Positions 1-9,425 of a stretch of 64,000 nucleotides of DNA are shown piece by piece (within the stretch, counting starts at the first letter, position 1; each line of letters begins with the position of its first letter). The stretch lies in NCBI GenBank assembly GCA_903824575.1, contig CAIJXJ010000261.1, positions 1 through 64,000 of the forward strand. The letters are read 5' to 3'. The notes below the pieces were generated by a model, which ran no database searches, was not told the DNA's origin, and worked only from the letters and a program-made list of their open reading frames with translations. The translations under genes and the position numbers were made by a program. The stretch comes from an uncultured Methylobacillus sp. (GTDB lineage Bacteria; Pseudomonadota; Gammaproteobacteria; Burkholderiales; Methylophilaceae).

Positions 1-368
1 CGCTTTCGTCCACGGTGTCGAGTGCCAACAACTTAGGAAATGTCCTGGCGCAGACAGCAGTTGCAGCTGTCACAACGTTGGCAGTTCCAGTGGGGAACCT
101 AGCGGCAAATGTTGGCGGGCTGGTTCAGGCCATCAACGCATTTAACGCCTCGTCCCCGGGAGCGGCCACGACTTCGCTGTTGATGACTGCGCCGAGATCA
201 ACGGCTGGCGCTGCACGCAATGTGGCTGACGCAGTTGCTACGCTGAATCAACTGGACGTTAATGGCAATCCGTTGAGCGCTCCTGTGATCGCGGTTGCCA
301 GCACGATCATGCCGGCACCGAGCCTGGTGCTTTCAGCCAGTAACGGCGTTCTGGCCACCAAGGTCTAG
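1..368 (+). CDS. 3' end of an unrecognised Ala/Val-rich protein (partial)
   Basis: The frame is open from the left edge to a TAG at 366-368, so only the C-terminal part (about 120 residues) is present. The internal GTG at 15 is not a convincing start because codons upstream of it stay open. The protein is rich in Ala, Val, Leu, Ser, Asn and Thr, has almost no charged residues or Cys, and shows no motif I recognise. Such a composition fits a secreted or surface protein tail, but that is a guess. No clear T-tailed terminator follows the stop. Confidence 0.55.
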   Translation, partial: LSSTVSSANNLGNVLAQTAVAAVTTLAVPVGNLAANVGGLVQAINAFNASSPGAATTSLLMTAPRSTAGAARNVADAVATLNQLDVNGNPLSAPVIAVASTIMPAPSLVLSASNGVLATKV

Positions 369-679
369 AACTTTCCGAAGGAGGCGGCATTTACTTACTG
401 ATTTTGCCGTGCCAGAGGCGGGGGCGATTGGGCCCCAAGCGTGATAATTGATGCCAGGGAACTGCCTCGCCCAAACTATTTTGCAGATAATTGCATATAT
501 ATTTGCATATTGAGGAAATAGCGTGCATAGTGCGCGGTAGCGATATTCAAGTCGTGTTGTTGCTGTCTGGTTCAGTACCCTCGCATCTTTCGGGTTTTTT
601 TCCTTCATCACCCCGCCGTCTTGACAATCGCCCACAGGGCAATCCCCTATTTTATTTTTTGTTTTAAGGATATCAAGAC
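369..679 (+). other. Leader/promoter region of the cold-shock gene
   Basis: This gene-free stretch of about 310 bp precedes csp. It contains an AT-rich block at 480-515 in which TTGCATAT-like octamers recur, a TTGACA hexamer at 621-626 without a good -10 at standard spacing, and a small hairpin at 627-643 (GCCC-ACA-GGGC core). A long structured 5' leader is typical of cspA-family mRNAs, so much of this may be transcribed. I could not assign a firm transcription start. The Shine-Dalgarno AAGGA lies at 666-670. Confidence 0.4.
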
Positions 680-886
680 ATGGCAACAGGTACAGTGAAG
701 TGGTTCAATGACGCTAAGGGTTTCGGCTTTGTAACCCCTGACGATGGCGGTGCAGATCTTTTCGTGCATTTCTCGGCAATTCAAAGCCAAGGTTTCAAGA
801 GCCTGCAAGAAAACCAGCGCATTAGCTTCGACGTAACCACCGGCCCTAAGGGTCAGCAAGCTTCCAACATTCGCGCTGCTGAATAA
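680..886 (+). CDS. Cold-shock protein, CspA family
   Basis: A 68-residue single-domain OB-fold nucleic-acid chaperone that binds single-stranded RNA/DNA and melts mRNA secondary structure. The RNP1 motif KGFGFV (residues 14-19) and the RNP2-type LFVHF motif (about residues 30-34) are intact, and the start [10 protein letters not shown] is the family standard. Length matches CspA/CspD-sized proteins. An AAGGA Shine-Dalgarno is well placed and a strong terminator follows at 979. infA comes immediately after, which joins two cold-adaptation translation factors. Family members cannot be told apart (A, C, D, E) from this sequence alone. Confidence 0.95.
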   Translation: MATGTVKWFNDAKGFGFVTPDDGGADLFVHFSAIQSQGFKSLQENQRISFDVTTGPKGQQASNIRAAE

Positions 887-978
887 AGCAACCGCATGGC
901 ATGGCTACCGTCGTGCCGAGAGTCACAATGGGGTTGCTTGGCTGGACATTTATGACCGGTTGATAACCCCACCGGAAG

Positions 979-1010
979 AGCCCGGCGCAATCCGGGCTTT
1001 TTCTTTTTTT
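979..1010 (+). terminator. Rho-independent terminator between csp and infA
   Basis: Stem AGCCCGG / CCGGGCT (979-985 and 992-998) with a 6-nt loop, followed directly by a T-rich tract to 1010. It ends only 23 bp before the inferred infA start, so little room remains for a separate infA promoter. Confidence 0.85.
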
Positions 1011-1033
1011 ACTTTTGCATGGAAGTGTCCCTC

Positions 1034-1294
1034 TTGGCTAAAGAAGAACTCATTGAAATGAATGGCGTGGTGTCCGAAGTGCTGCCGGATTCTCGCTTTC
1101 GCGTAACTCTGGAAAACGGGCATGTGCTTATTGCCTATACCGCCGGCAAGATGCGCAAGCACCACATCCGTATCCTGGCAGGCGACAAGATCACGCTTGA
1201 AATGTCGCCCTATGACGTCACTAAAGGACGTATCACGTTTCGCCACATTGAAACACGCGGACCTGCTCCCGTCGCTCGTCGCCGCACTTACTAA
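1034..1294 (+). CDS. infA: Translation initiation factor IF-1
   Basis: An S1-type OB-fold protein that binds the 30S A site with IF-2 and IF-3. The protein reads [11 protein letters not shown]... through HHIRIL, LEMSPYD and KGRITFRH, the hallmark IF-1 blocks, with a basic extension ending ARRRTY, 86 residues in all. I place the start at TTG 1034: it gives the canonical MAKEE N terminus and has GGAAG at 1021-1025 as Shine-Dalgarno, whereas the ATG at 1019 is preceded only by a T tract. The longer C-terminal tail resembles the second IF-1 copy of many betaproteobacteria. It is separated from csp only by the terminator at 979-1010. Confidence 0.92.
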   Translation: MAKEELIEMNGVVSEVLPDSRFRVTLENGHVLIAYTAGKMRKHHIRILAGDKITLEMSPYDVTKGRITFRHIETRGPAPVARRRTY

Positions 1295-1342
1295 CGCCGG
1301 CAAACGTTTCCCGGTCAGCCTCGACAACGTCTGCCGGTCGGG

Positions 1343-1555
1343 TTACTTGAGATACCACTCAATGCTGACGATGTGACTCACGTTCACCAACTTGCGCCCT
1401 TTTTTGTCCGGATTGTTGGACAAGACGACGCTGATGAATTGCCCGGATACCAATTCACAATCTCCTCGAATGCGGAACGATTCACCGTTGCTAAGACTTA
1501 AGGTGGCCTCAGCGCCCGCGATTTGTCCATTGAGGGCTTGGGCTAAGTCAAGCAT
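1343..1555 (-). CDS. Small conserved-looking hypothetical protein
   Basis: A 70-residue protein starting MLDLAQALNG, with alternating hydrophobic strands (ATLSLSNG, CELVSGQFISVVL, KLVNVSHIVSIEWYL) that suggest a small beta-barrel or Sm/PilZ-like fold; this is inference only. An AAAGGAA Shine-Dalgarno lies 8-9 bases before the ATG, and codon use looks like that of its neighbours. It is convergent with infA and upstream of the amidotransferase on the same strand. I do not recognise a family, so no function is assigned. Confidence 0.6.
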   Translation of the reverse strand: MLDLAQALNGQIAGAEATLSLSNGESFRIRGDCELVSGQFISVVLSNNPDKKGRKLVNVSHIVSIEWYLK

Positions 1556-1640
1556 TTGACATTCCTTTTCTGAGTCCGACGTTGGTTGGGCAAGACTATA
1601 TTGTACGCCTGTCAGCGCATCACTTTCGTTGTCCTTGGTG

Positions 1641-2345
1641 CTACATCAGGCCTTCGATCCAGCGCAAGTAAACCTGTTCGGCAACAGCGTTCAGTCGCGC
1701 CAGGCGTAACTCCAGATCACGTTTTATTTCATCTGATCTTTGCACGCCAGGACTGTTAGCTGCCAGGGATATTTCATCCTCACCCATCCTGCACCACTCA
1801 TGCACCATGGCAGCAGTCATTTCGATGTGGCACTGCAATGCGAGGTGTTTGCCGTAAGCAAAGGCTTGATGTTTGCAGTATCTGCTTTCCAGAAGATTGA
1901 CTGCACCTTCGGGGATGGAAAAGGTTTCGCCGTGCCAATGAAAGCTGGTAAAGCTGGTGGCATTACCAAACCAGCGTTGTGCATCGGCGCCCGGAAAAAC
2001 CTGAACTTCCCCCCAGCCTATCTCCTTCACCGGGTTGCGCGTGACCACGCCGCCCAGCGCTCGCGCCATCAGTTGGCCACCCAGGCAATGCCCAAGCACC
2101 GGAGTGTCTGCATCTACCGCCTGCCGGATCAGTTGCAGGGCATTGGGAATCCAGGCCAGATTGTCGTTGACGCTCATCGGCCCACCCATGAATACCAGGC
2201 CGCCATAAGTGGTTACGCTGTCGGGCAAGGGATCCCCGGCATCGATACGGATCAGTTGCCACGGAATTTCGCGGGAATCGAGAAATTCGGCGAGATAGCC
2301 TGGGCCCTCAGTGGGGGTGTGACGAAAGATGGCGATGGGTTTCAT
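1641..2345 (-). CDS. Class I glutamine amidotransferase (GATase1) family protein
   Basis: A 234-residue stand-alone GATase1 protein of the GuaA-N / YfeJ type. The nucleophile elbow GHCLGGQ places the catalytic Cys at about residue 87. The oxyanion-side MGGPMSVND and the catalytic-triad region QCHIEM are present. These proteins hydrolyse glutamine to deliver ammonia, or act as gamma-glutamyl hydrolases; the acceptor here is unknown because no synthase domain is fused. Its ATG overlaps the rluE stop by 4 bp (ATGA), so the two are translationally coupled. The family is clear and the substrate is not. Confidence 0.85.
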   Translation of the reverse strand: MKPIAIFRHTPTEGPGYLAEFLDSREIPWQLIRIDAGDPLPDSVTTYGGLVFMGGPMSVNDNLAWIPNALQLIRQAVDADTPVLGHCLGGQLMARALGGVVTRNPVKEIGWGEVQVFPGADAQRWFGNATSFTSFHWHGETFSIPEGAVNLLESRYCKHQAFAYGKHLALQCHIEMTAAMVHEWCRMGEDEISLAANSPGVQRSDEIKRDLELRLARLNAVAEQVYLRWIEGLM

Positions 2346-2881
2346 ATGGGCTCGATCTGTTTGTATTCTCCGGGGGAAAGTCCCTCCAGCGTGTGAGGGC
2401 CAACCGCCCAGCGGATCAGGCGCAGGGTTGGGAAGCCCACTTTTGCGGTCATGCGGCGTATCTGACGATTCTTGCCCTCGCTAATGACGATTTCCAGCCA
2501 TGAGGTTGGAATGGCCCGGCGCTCGCGGATTGGCGGATTGCGAGGCCATAACTTTGCGGGTTCTGCAATGATGCGTGCTTGTGCTGGCTGTGTGATGAAG
2601 TCCCCCAGATCCACGCCGCACCGTAACGGTGCGATGAGATCCTCATTAGGCACTCCTTCGACCTGCACCAGGTAAGTTTTGGGCAGTTTATGGCGAGGAT
2701 CGGACAAGCGATGTTGCAGTGTGCCGTCATCGGTTAAAATGAGCAATCCCTCGCTGTCGGTATCCAGCCGCCCTGCCGCGTAGACGCGTTCGATTGGAAT
2801 GTAGTCTTTGAGGCTCTGGTGCGTTTCGTGCTTGCTGAATTGGCAAACCACGTTGTACGGTTTATTGAACAGGATAATCAT
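2342..2881 (-). CDS. rluE: 23S rRNA pseudouridine synthase, RluE type
   Basis: A 179-residue RsuA/RluB/E/F-family enzyme that isomerises a uridine of 23S rRNA to pseudouridine. The signature [11 protein letters not shown] gives the catalytic Asp at about residue 40; the conserved KTYLVQVEG and GKNRQIRRM blocks follow. There is no N-terminal S4 domain, which separates RluE from RluB and RsuA and agrees with the length. It is head-to-head with icd with only 16 bp between starts, and it overlaps the amidotransferase downstream. The icd promoter must therefore lie inside this gene or in the tiny gap. Confidence 0.9.
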   Translation of the reverse strand: MIILFNKPYNVVCQFSKHETHQSLKDYIPIERVYAAGRLDTDSEGLLILTDDGTLQHRLSDPRHKLPKTYLVQVEGVPNEDLIAPLRCGVDLGDFITQPAQARIIAEPAKLWPRNPPIRERRAIPTSWLEIVISEGKNRQIRRMTAKVGFPTLRLIRWAVGPHTLEGLSPGEYKQIEPI

Positions 2882-2897
2882 TTATTCAGGAGTTCGT

Positions 2898-4136
2898 ATG
2901 TCCAGCAAAATCACCATCCCCGCTAACGGGGAAAAAATCAAAGTCAATGCCGACAACAGTCTGCAGGTTCCCGACCACCCGATTATCCCATTTATCGAGG
3001 GCGATGGCATCGGCGTTGATATTACCCCGCCGATGCGGCGCGTAGTAGATGCCGCCGTCACCAAGGCTTATGGCGGACGCCGGGCGATTGCCTGGATGGA
3101 AGTCTATGCCGGCGAGAAATCCACCAAGGTCTACGGCGACAATGTCTGGCTGCCGCCAGAAACCATGCAAGCCGTTAAGGACTATGTCATTTCGATCAAG
3201 GGTCCGCTCACCACCCCGGTCGGTGGCGGCATCCGCTCGCTCAATGTGACTTTGCGACAGGAACTTGACCTCTACGTCTGCCTGCGTCCGGTACAGTATT
3301 TTCCTGGCGTGCCGAGTCCGGTTAAACACCCGGAATGGACCGACATGGTGATCTTTCGCGAAAACACCGAGGACATCTACGCCGGCATTGAGTTCGAGGC
3401 GGGGTCTGAGGATGTCAGGAAAGTCATCGCTTTCTTGCGTGAAATGGGCGCGGCCAAGAAAATCCGCTTCCCGGAAAGCTCCGCCATCGGCATCAAACCG
3501 GTGTCGATTGAGGGTACCAAGCGGTTGGTGCGCAAAGCCATTCAGTACACCATAGACAACAAGCGTGAGTCGCTCACCATCGTGCACAAGGGCAACATCA
3601 TGAAGTTCACCGAGGGTGGCTTCAAGACCTGGGCCTACGAAATTGCCAAGGAAGAGTTTGGTGCGGTCGAGATCGACGGCGGACCATGGTGCAAGCTGCC
3701 GAACGGCATCATCATCAAGGACTGCATTGCCGATGCCTTCCTGCAGGAAATCCTGCTCCACCCGCAGGATCATTCTGTGGTCGCCACCCTCAACCTCAAT
3801 GGTGACTATGTGTCGGATGCTTTGGCCGCTCAGGTTGGCGGTATCGGTATCGCGCCAGGCGCCAACCTGTCGGATACTATCGCCATGTTTGAAGCTACGC
3901 ATGGCACGGCTCCCAAGATCGCCGGCCAGGACCTCGCCAATCCGTCGTCCCTGATCCTGTCGGCTGAGATGATGCTGCGCCACATGGGCTGGACAGAGGC
4001 TGCTGATCTGGTGTTGCAGGGCGTAGCTCACGCCATTGCAAGTCGCCGCGTCACCTATGACTTCTCAAGTCAGATGGAAGGCGCGACGCAGGTTTCCAGT
4101 TCCCAGTTCGGTGAGGAAATTGTCAGTCAGATGTAG
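2898..4136 (+). CDS. icd: NADP-dependent isocitrate dehydrogenase
   Basis: A 412-residue TCA-cycle enzyme converting isocitrate to 2-oxoglutarate and CO2 with NADP. The ATG at 2898 has CAGGAG just upstream and gives [14 protein letters not shown]; a longer in-frame extension to 2808 would run through rluE and is rejected. The substrate loop [12 protein letters not shown] carries Ser at about residue 114, equivalent to the serine phosphorylated by IDH kinase in E. coli (family knowledge). The ENTEDIYAG block and the [17 protein letters not shown] metal site are intact. It converges on the glycosyltransferase with a 24-bp gap. Confidence 0.97.
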   Translation: MSSKITIPANGEKIKVNADNSLQVPDHPIIPFIEGDGIGVDITPPMRRVVDAAVTKAYGGRRAIAWMEVYAGEKSTKVYGDNVWLPPETMQAVKDYVISIKGPLTTPVGGGIRSLNVTLRQELDLYVCLRPVQYFPGVPSPVKHPEWTDMVIFRENTEDIYAGIEFEAGSEDVRKVIAFLREMGAAKKIRFPESSAIGIKPVSIEGTKRLVRKAIQYTIDNKRESLTIVHKGNIMKFTEGGFKTWAYEIAKEEFGAVEIDGGPWCKLPNGIIIKDCIADAFLQEILLHPQDHSVVATLNLNGDYVSDALAAQVGGIGIAPGANLSDTIAMFEATHGTAPKIAGQDLANPSSLILSAEMMLRHMGWTEAADLVLQGVAHAIASRRVTYDFSSQMEGATQVSSSQFGEEIVSQM

Positions 4137-4160
4137 CCTTGGATTGGCTGGCATGCAGAA

Positions 4161-5246
4161 TTAGCGGCGCAAGCGCTGCTCCAGCCAGTCGGCTGCCTCG
4201 TCGATACCTGTAGCTGCCACAGGCTGCGGCTTGGGCTGGGCCAGCAGTTCCTGCAGAATTTCGGCGAAGTTGCCTGACTCCAGCGCGAGGCGGTCCACTT
4301 CGCGGCAAACCCCGTGTGTGGTCAGCCATTTTGCCAGAGCGGCAGTTTCCGGCCAGTCTTCGCGGCTGCTGTACAGCACTGGCACGCGACTGCAAGCCGC
4401 CTCGACGAAACTACCATAACCTGGCTTGCAAAGCAGTACGTCGCAGCTGGCCAGAATATCGCTGAAAGGCAGGTTGAGGTTTTCCAGCACATGTGCATCC
4501 GGATGCGTCGAATGCCAGCTGGCGGGCACCAGCCAGTGCACGCTTGGAATGCGTGGCCAGTGGCCCATGGGCAGGTGACCGGCAATGCCGCCGAGGGAGA
4601 CCAGTATCAGTTTTTCATCAGCTTGCAGATTTAGCAAAGCATTAATTTCATCGCGCCGAGACAGTCCGACATCCGCTATTGGGCCGATCAGCGTGCGTTG
4701 ATGCAAGCTCTCCATGTCCATACCAGGAGTCAGGCGTAGAAAGGTATCGGCGCTGTTGTACGCCATCAGCATCTGACTCGCTACGTGGTGCGTGCCGGAT
4801 ATCGCCTCGCAATAATGAGCGAAAATGTCTGCCCAGTTGATCGAACTCATGGCGGCGCAGGGGATGTTGGCATGATGCGCCCCCACCAGAGGCAGATAGC
4901 CCACATTGGACAGCACGAAATCCGGCGCGAGTTCACGCAAGGTTGCTGCTTCCTCAGCGACCAAGACACTCCATTCGCGATGCAGGGCAAGATAGGCGTC
5001 GACGCTTTCTTTGACGTTCACATCGAGGGCCGATGACATCAGCATGCCAATGTCACTGCCATCACGCACATAATCAAACGGCGCATGAATGCGCGAGCGC
5101 AGATGTTCAAGCGGCGCCTGACTGCGAACAGTAATGCGGAGGTCTGGCATCCTGGCGTGGAGTGCATTGAGGACAGGAGCGGTTTGCGCCACATGACCAA
5201 AACCGTGTGCCGAAATGCAAACTAACAGGTGGTATTGCTTGTCCAT
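4161..5246 (-). CDS. MurG-like GT-B glycosyltransferase family protein
   Basis: A 361-residue cytosolic protein with the two-Rossmann layout of GT-B enzymes. The N-terminal ISAHGFGHVAQ resembles the glycine-rich GxGH loop of MurG and UDP-glycosyltransferases, and the C-terminal KPGYGSFVEA resembles their nucleotide-sugar-binding segment. No signal peptide or membrane helix is visible. The residues next to the motifs differ from true MurG, and no murein or LPS gene adjoins, so donor and acceptor are unknown. It is divergent, with a 41-bp gap, from a gene for a secreted protein. Confidence 0.7.
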   Translation of the reverse strand: MDKQYHLLVCISAHGFGHVAQTAPVLNALHARMPDLRITVRSQAPLEHLRSRIHAPFDYVRDGSDIGMLMSSALDVNVKESVDAYLALHREWSVLVAEEAATLRELAPDFVLSNVGYLPLVGAHHANIPCAAMSSINWADIFAHYCEAISGTHHVASQMLMAYNSADTFLRLTPGMDMESLHQRTLIGPIADVGLSRRDEINALLNLQADEKLILVSLGGIAGHLPMGHWPRIPSVHWLVPASWHSTHPDAHVLENLNLPFSDILASCDVLLCKPGYGSFVEAACSRVPVLYSSREDWPETAALAKWLTTHGVCREVDRLALESGNFAEILQELLAQPKPQPVAATGIDEAADWLEQRLRR

Positions 5247-5287
5247 AGCTTAGCGTAAAATTGCGCATCCAAAATCAAGGAACTCTT

Positions 5288-6175
5288 ATGTATTTCATGC
5301 AACGACGCATTTCCTTCTTGGCCGCAATGCTGCTTGGTCACAGCCTGAGCAGTTACGCTCAGGTGTTGCCCGAGGCCATCGATAGCATGCAGATGCCACT
5401 CGCCGTCAAGGCGACATCGCGCCCGATGACTGTCGCCTATGACCCTGATTATAGCCGCTTCATCGTCGCTGATGGCGGTTTCACGGCCATGCCGGACGAG
5501 TTTGGCGTAGTTGCCTCAAAGTCGCAGGTGCATGTCTATGACGACAAGGGTCATTATGTGATGAGTGCAAAACCCGGCCTCAGTAACCGCTCGGTTTACT
5601 ACAACCCGAATCAGCATCGGCTGGAATCGGTTACCTATAACGCCTCCAGCGATATGGGTTTCGCTCCTAATACCGGCGTATTTTCGCTGGAAATGGACAA
5701 GCAGGGCCGCATGACGGACAACACCGAGACGCTGAGTCAGCCACACCACGCCTTTGGCCGCGCATCGACCTTCGCCAGCTTTGACGCTGTTCACAACCAG
5801 TATTACTGTAAGCAGGAAAGCAGCAACAAGGTGCTGATTGTCAGGTTGGACAAGGAGGAGGCTATTGGTGAAATATCACTCGATCTGGCAAGCGCTGGCG
5901 CCAAGACAGATGACATCAGTGAATACTGGGTGGCCTTTACCGGGATTCCAGGTGAGGAACTGGCTGCTCTCGATGTTGATCATAAATGTGTTTTGGTGTT
6001 TGATCTGAAGGGAAAATTCATCGGTAAGAGCACCCTGCCAGCCTCCATGAAGCTGCGAGCCAATAACCATTTCAACGGCCATGGTTATGCCAATGGCATG
6101 TTCTTTGTGTTCAACGAGAGCGAGGGCGAGTTCGGCACTTATCATGGCTTTCACATTTCGGATCAGGCCAAATAA
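5288..6175 (+). CDS. Secreted protein of unknown function, possibly beta-propeller-like
   Basis: A 295-residue protein whose start at ATG 5288 is set by CAAGGAA 7 bases upstream. The N terminus has a basic MQRR stretch, a hydrophobic core and a plausible signal-peptidase site near SSYAQ, so export to the periplasm or beyond is likely. The mature part has repeated strand blocks such as VAYDPDYSRFIVAD, VHVYDDKGHYVMS and VLVFDLKGKFIGKS, spaced as in NHL/YncE-like propellers. No catalytic motif and a single Cys pair region were noticed. The family is not recognised; the propeller idea is inference. Confidence 0.6.
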   Translation: MYFMQRRISFLAAMLLGHSLSSYAQVLPEAIDSMQMPLAVKATSRPMTVAYDPDYSRFIVADGGFTAMPDEFGVVASKSQVHVYDDKGHYVMSAKPGLSNRSVYYNPNQHRLESVTYNASSDMGFAPNTGVFSLEMDKQGRMTDNTETLSQPHHAFGRASTFASFDAVHNQYYCKQESSNKVLIVRLDKEEAIGEISLDLASAGAKTDDISEYWVAFTGIPGEELAALDVDHKCVLVFDLKGKFIGKSTLPASMKLRANNHFNGHGYANGMFFVFNESEGEFGTYHGFHISDQAK

Positions 6176-6183
6176 AAGACCAT

Positions 6184-6214
6184 AAAAAAACGGCGGACCA
6201 AGCAGTCCGCCGTT
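6184..6214 (-). terminator. Rho-independent terminator of the DUF1097 gene
   Basis: Perfect 10-bp stem AACGGCGGAC / GTCCGCCGTT (6189-6198 and 6205-6214) with a 6-nt loop. On the minus strand it is followed by a run of seven T. It lies between two convergent genes and may also stop the plus-strand transcript weakly. Confidence 0.85.
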
Positions 6215-6254
6215 GATTGATCACACCGAAGCGGTGAGACTTTCCAATGAAATC

Positions 6255-6776
6255 TTATTTGCCCAATACGCCTGCCAGTTTGCCGGATGCCAGACCAAAG
6301 GCGGCACCGATCACAAAGGATACGGACAGCAGCAGAACCGGGTTGGCCAGGCTGACCGAAGTCAGGCTTGCCAGCGGACCCACGCCGTCAGCCGTTGGCG
6401 TCTGCAGTGAATAGGCTACGGTTGCCGCATAGCCATAGACATTGTTTGGCACAACGGAGAGCAGGGTGTTGCCCGCAACGATCACCAGCAGAAACACGGT
6501 AACGGCCACATAAACAGGAGCTGCGGCAGCTGCCGGCAAACCGGCCGGGTTGTTGACGATCAGAAAGAGTGCGATGCCAGCAATAACAGAGCCATATACC
6601 ATACCGACGATGGTTTTTTGCAGCGCTGCATTGTCACCGCCGGTGTGGAAAAAAGCACCCCAGGCAATGAACGCAGCCCAAACCAGAGCAGAACCTGCAA
6701 GAGGCCCCAACGCGAGAAATACCCAAACGCCACCAAGTGCAGCAATACTGACCGAAAGTGCAGTTAATTGATTCAT
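6255..6776 (-). CDS. DUF1097 family inner-membrane protein
   Basis: A 173-residue, strongly hydrophobic protein with about five predicted membrane helices (LSVSIAALGGVWVFLALG, SALVWAAFIAWGAFF, IVGMVYGSVIAGIALFLIV, a VYVAVTVFLLVIV segment and a C-terminal LLLSVSFVIGAAFGLASG). This matches the DUF1097 (YcdZ-like) pattern of small integral membrane proteins with no proven function. A strong GGGAGGA Shine-Dalgarno lies before the ATG and a terminator follows. It is monocistronic. A transport or stress role is sometimes proposed for the family, but nothing here decides it. Confidence 0.75.
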   Translation of the reverse strand: MNQLTALSVSIAALGGVWVFLALGPLAGSALVWAAFIAWGAFFHTGGDNAALQKTIVGMVYGSVIAGIALFLIVNNPAGLPAAAAAPVYVAVTVFLLVIVAGNTLLSVVPNNVYGYAATVAYSLQTPTADGVGPLASLTSVSLANPVLLLSVSFVIGAAFGLASGKLAGVLGK

Positions 6777-6950
6777 ACCATTCCTCCCACAAAATGTTGA
6801 TAGGACTACTTACGGCGTTCAATGAATCAGCGCATGGGTCTTCGCCCAATTGATGATGCCTGTTCATCAAGCCTGCCGTGAGCAATAGTAAAACGGATTT
6901 CCCTGTGACGCAAACGTAAATTGCACCGGCATGGTGCGGCGTAGAAAAAC

Positions 6951-7541
6951 TCAGGACTCGGCGCGATAGATCCACTGCTTGTGCCAGGCGCCAACCACCA
7001 TATTGGGATATTCCGGCTGGCCCAGACTGCCGTTGTAACGCCCCAGGGCACGATACAAATCCCCATTTTCAATATCGAGATAATGGCGCAGGATGGTGCA
7101 GCCATAGCGCAGATTAATACGCCGGTCGAACAGATTCTGATCCGGCGCACCGATGGAGTGCACCCAGAACGGCATCACCTGCATGAAGCCGCGCGCACCA
7201 ACACTGGATATCGCATATTTTTTGAATCCGCTTTCGACTTGAATCAGCCCCAGTACCAGTTGCGGATCGAGTCCGGCGCGAGTGGCCTCGTAATGCACGA
7301 TTTTGAGGAAGTCGAGGCGAAACTCTCGATCTGGAATGCGTTTTTCCAGTCGGCGTGACATCTCTGAAAGCCAGGCAGTAGCTTCCCTCTCGCTGGAGAA
7401 CGCCAGCCTCGGCGGCGCTGAATCGCTGATGGATTTCTGCAGCATGGCCCGTACACTGGTCGACAACTGTTCTTCTTGTTGCCCCCCGGCCTGGGCAATG
7501 CAAGACAGGCACAGCAAAAAGAGAATCCAGTAGCGCATCAT
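6951..7541 (-). CDS. Lytic transglycosylase, SLT family
   Basis: A 196-residue periplasmic murein hydrolase that cleaves the MurNAc-GlcNAc bond to give 1,6-anhydro products. An N-terminal signal peptide ([16 protein letters not shown]) is followed by the SLT fold: the catalytic Glu of IQVESGF is at about residue 103, then the GLMQVMP-type motif as GFMQVMP and the N-R-Y substrate block LGRYNGSLG. The ATG overlaps the proS stop by 4 bp (or starts one codon later). Coupling to proS is common in related bacteria. The substrate-level role (recycling or assembly of envelope machines) is not resolved. Confidence 0.9.
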   Translation of the reverse strand: MMRYWILFLLCLSCIAQAGGQQEEQLSTSVRAMLQKSISDSAPPRLAFSSEREATAWLSEMSRRLEKRIPDREFRLDFLKIVHYEATRAGLDPQLVLGLIQVESGFKKYAISSVGARGFMQVMPFWVHSIGAPDQNLFDRRINLRYGCTILRHYLDIENGDLYRALGRYNGSLGQPEYPNMVVGAWHKQWIYRAES

Positions 7542-9244
7542 GCCGAAGTTATAAAACTCACGATCTCATGCAGGGCAATAGCGCGTGCTTCCGACTCGGT
7601 GCGCGCTTGGTGCTCGACCATGCCATCTTTCAGGCCGCGGTCGCCCAGTGTTATGCGGTGCGGGATGCCGATCAGCTCGAGATCGGCAAACATGACGCCG
7701 GGGCGCTCCCCTCTATCGTCCAGCAACACGTCAATCCCGGCCGCTTCTAGTTCTTCGTGTAATTTTAGTGCCGCTTCCCGCACCATTTCACTGCGGTCGA
7801 AGCCGATCGCGGCAATGGCCACCTTGAATGGCGCAATCGCCACCGGGAAGATGATGCCGCGCTCGTCGTTGCCTTGTTCGATGGCGGCTCCCACGATGCG
7901 CGACACACCGATGCCGTAGCAGCCCATTTCCATGACCTGAGACTGACCCATTTCGTCCAGATAGCTCGCATTCATGGCGCTGGAGTACTTGTTGCCGAGC
8001 TGAAAGATGTGACCGACTTCGATGCCTCGGCAAATCTCCAGGGTTCCCTTGCCATCGGCACAGGGATCCCCTGCCACCACATTGCGGATGTCGGCTACCA
8101 CGTCAGGTTCTGGCAAGTCACGTCCCCAGTTGGCTCCGGCCAGGTGGAATTTTGGTTTGTTGGCGCCGCAGATGAAGTCGCTCATGGCAGCCACGCTGCG
8201 GTCGGCAATGACACGAATTTGACTGCGGTCAATGCCGATGGGTCCAAGAAATCCGGGGGGGCAATTGAATGCCTCGCGGATTTCTGATTCGGATGCAAAG
8301 CGGAAATCGGCCAACCCTTCGATCTTGCCCGTCTTTACTTCGTTCAGGTGGTGGTCACCACGGATCAGCAATACGTGCAGTTTTTCGCCAGCCATTACCG
8401 CGATCAGCTTGACCGTGCGTTGCAAGGCAATACCCAGCAAGGCGGCCACATCTTCGCAAGTAGTCTGTTTTGGCGTGTCGATGTCACGCAGGGCTTCAAG
8501 CGCGGCTTGGCGAGGTAGGGTGGGTGGCAGTGCCTCAGCCATCTCGACGTTGGCGGCGTAACTGGAGGCCGGGTTGAATGCGATGGCATCCTCGCCAGAA
8601 TCAGCCAGTACGTGGAACTCATGAGAACCGCTGCCGCCGATGGCGCCGGTGTCAGCACTCACGGCACGAAACTCTAGCCCCAGGCGGTTGAAAATGTTGG
8701 AATAAGTCTGATACATCAGCGCGTAGGTTTGCTCCAGGCAGGCATGGCTGGTGTGGAAGGAATAGGCATCCTTCATCAGGAATTCGCGGGCGCGCATGAC
8801 GCCGAAACGTGGACGGATTTCGTCACGGAACTTGGTCTGGATCTGGTAGAAATTGATTGGCAACTGTTTGTAACTGCGAATTTCCTTGCGCGCAATGTCG
8901 GTGATGACTTCTTCATGCGTGGGGCCGAAGCAATAGTCGCGTTCGTGCCGGTCCTTTATTTTCAGCATTTGCGGGCCGAACACGTCCCAGCGTCCGGTTT
9001 CCTGCCATAGTTCAGCGGGCGTCACCGCCGGCATCAAGAGTTCCAGCGCGCCTGCCTTGTCCATCTCTTCTCGCACGATGTTCTCGACCCGCCGCAACAC
9101 GCGCAAGCCCAGCGGCATCCAGCTATAGAGGCCGGCACCGATGCGCTTGATGAGTCCCGCGCGCAGCATCAGTCGATGCGAAGCCAGTTCGGCTTCGTTA
9201 GGGGCTTCCTTCTGAGTGGAAATGAAAAATTGGGAGGCGCGCAT
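7538..9244 (-). CDS. proS: Prolyl-tRNA synthetase (bacterial type)
   Basis: A 568-residue class II synthetase charging tRNA-Pro. Motif 2 region ([21 protein letters not shown]) and motif 3 region ([13 protein letters not shown]) are intact, and the long insertion between motifs 2 and 3 (about residues 220-400) is the editing domain that hydrolyses Ala-tRNA-Pro, with GTGAIGGS-like residues [12 protein letters not shown] before it. Length agrees with the E. coli-type enzyme. It is the first gene of a unit with the lytic transglycosylase. Confidence 0.97.
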   Translation of the reverse strand: MRASQFFISTQKEAPNEAELASHRLMLRAGLIKRIGAGLYSWMPLGLRVLRRVENIVREEMDKAGALELLMPAVTPAELWQETGRWDVFGPQMLKIKDRHERDYCFGPTHEEVITDIARKEIRSYKQLPINFYQIQTKFRDEIRPRFGVMRAREFLMKDAYSFHTSHACLEQTYALMYQTYSNIFNRLGLEFRAVSADTGAIGGSGSHEFHVLADSGEDAIAFNPASSYAANVEMAEALPPTLPRQAALEALRDIDTPKQTTCEDVAALLGIALQRTVKLIAVMAGEKLHVLLIRGDHHLNEVKTGKIEGLADFRFASESEIREAFNCPPGFLGPIGIDRSQIRVIADRSVAAMSDFICGANKPKFHLAGANWGRDLPEPDVVADIRNVVAGDPCADGKGTLEICRGIEVGHIFQLGNKYSSAMNASYLDEMGQSQVMEMGCYGIGVSRIVGAAIEQGNDERGIIFPVAIAPFKVAIAAIGFDRSEMVREAALKLHEELEAAGIDVLLDDRGERPGVMFADLELIGIPHRITLGDRGLKDGMVEHQARTESEARAIALHEIVSFITSA

Positions 9245-9425
9245 GGGAATAGGATGTCCGGAATTCGTATAGAGGCGGGATTTTATCCCAGAAAAAGCGC
9301 TTCAACCATGGGGAGAGCACGGAGGAATTAGCATGATCTTGGTGGGTTACGACTTTATTATGCGGCTTGGTTGTTTCATTAGTAGGCTTCGGGTACACCG
9401 GGCACACACGGAAATTCAACGATTA

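Noticed and set aside
333-686. 117-codon minus-strand frame upstream of csp
   Set aside because: It runs antisense through the csp leader and start, has no Shine-Dalgarno, and shows an odd composition; it is a chance frame.
2808-2897. 30-residue N-terminal extension of isocitrate dehydrogenase
   Set aside because: The extra residues read through the antisense rluE gene and have no homology; ATG 2898 with CAGGAG fits the family.
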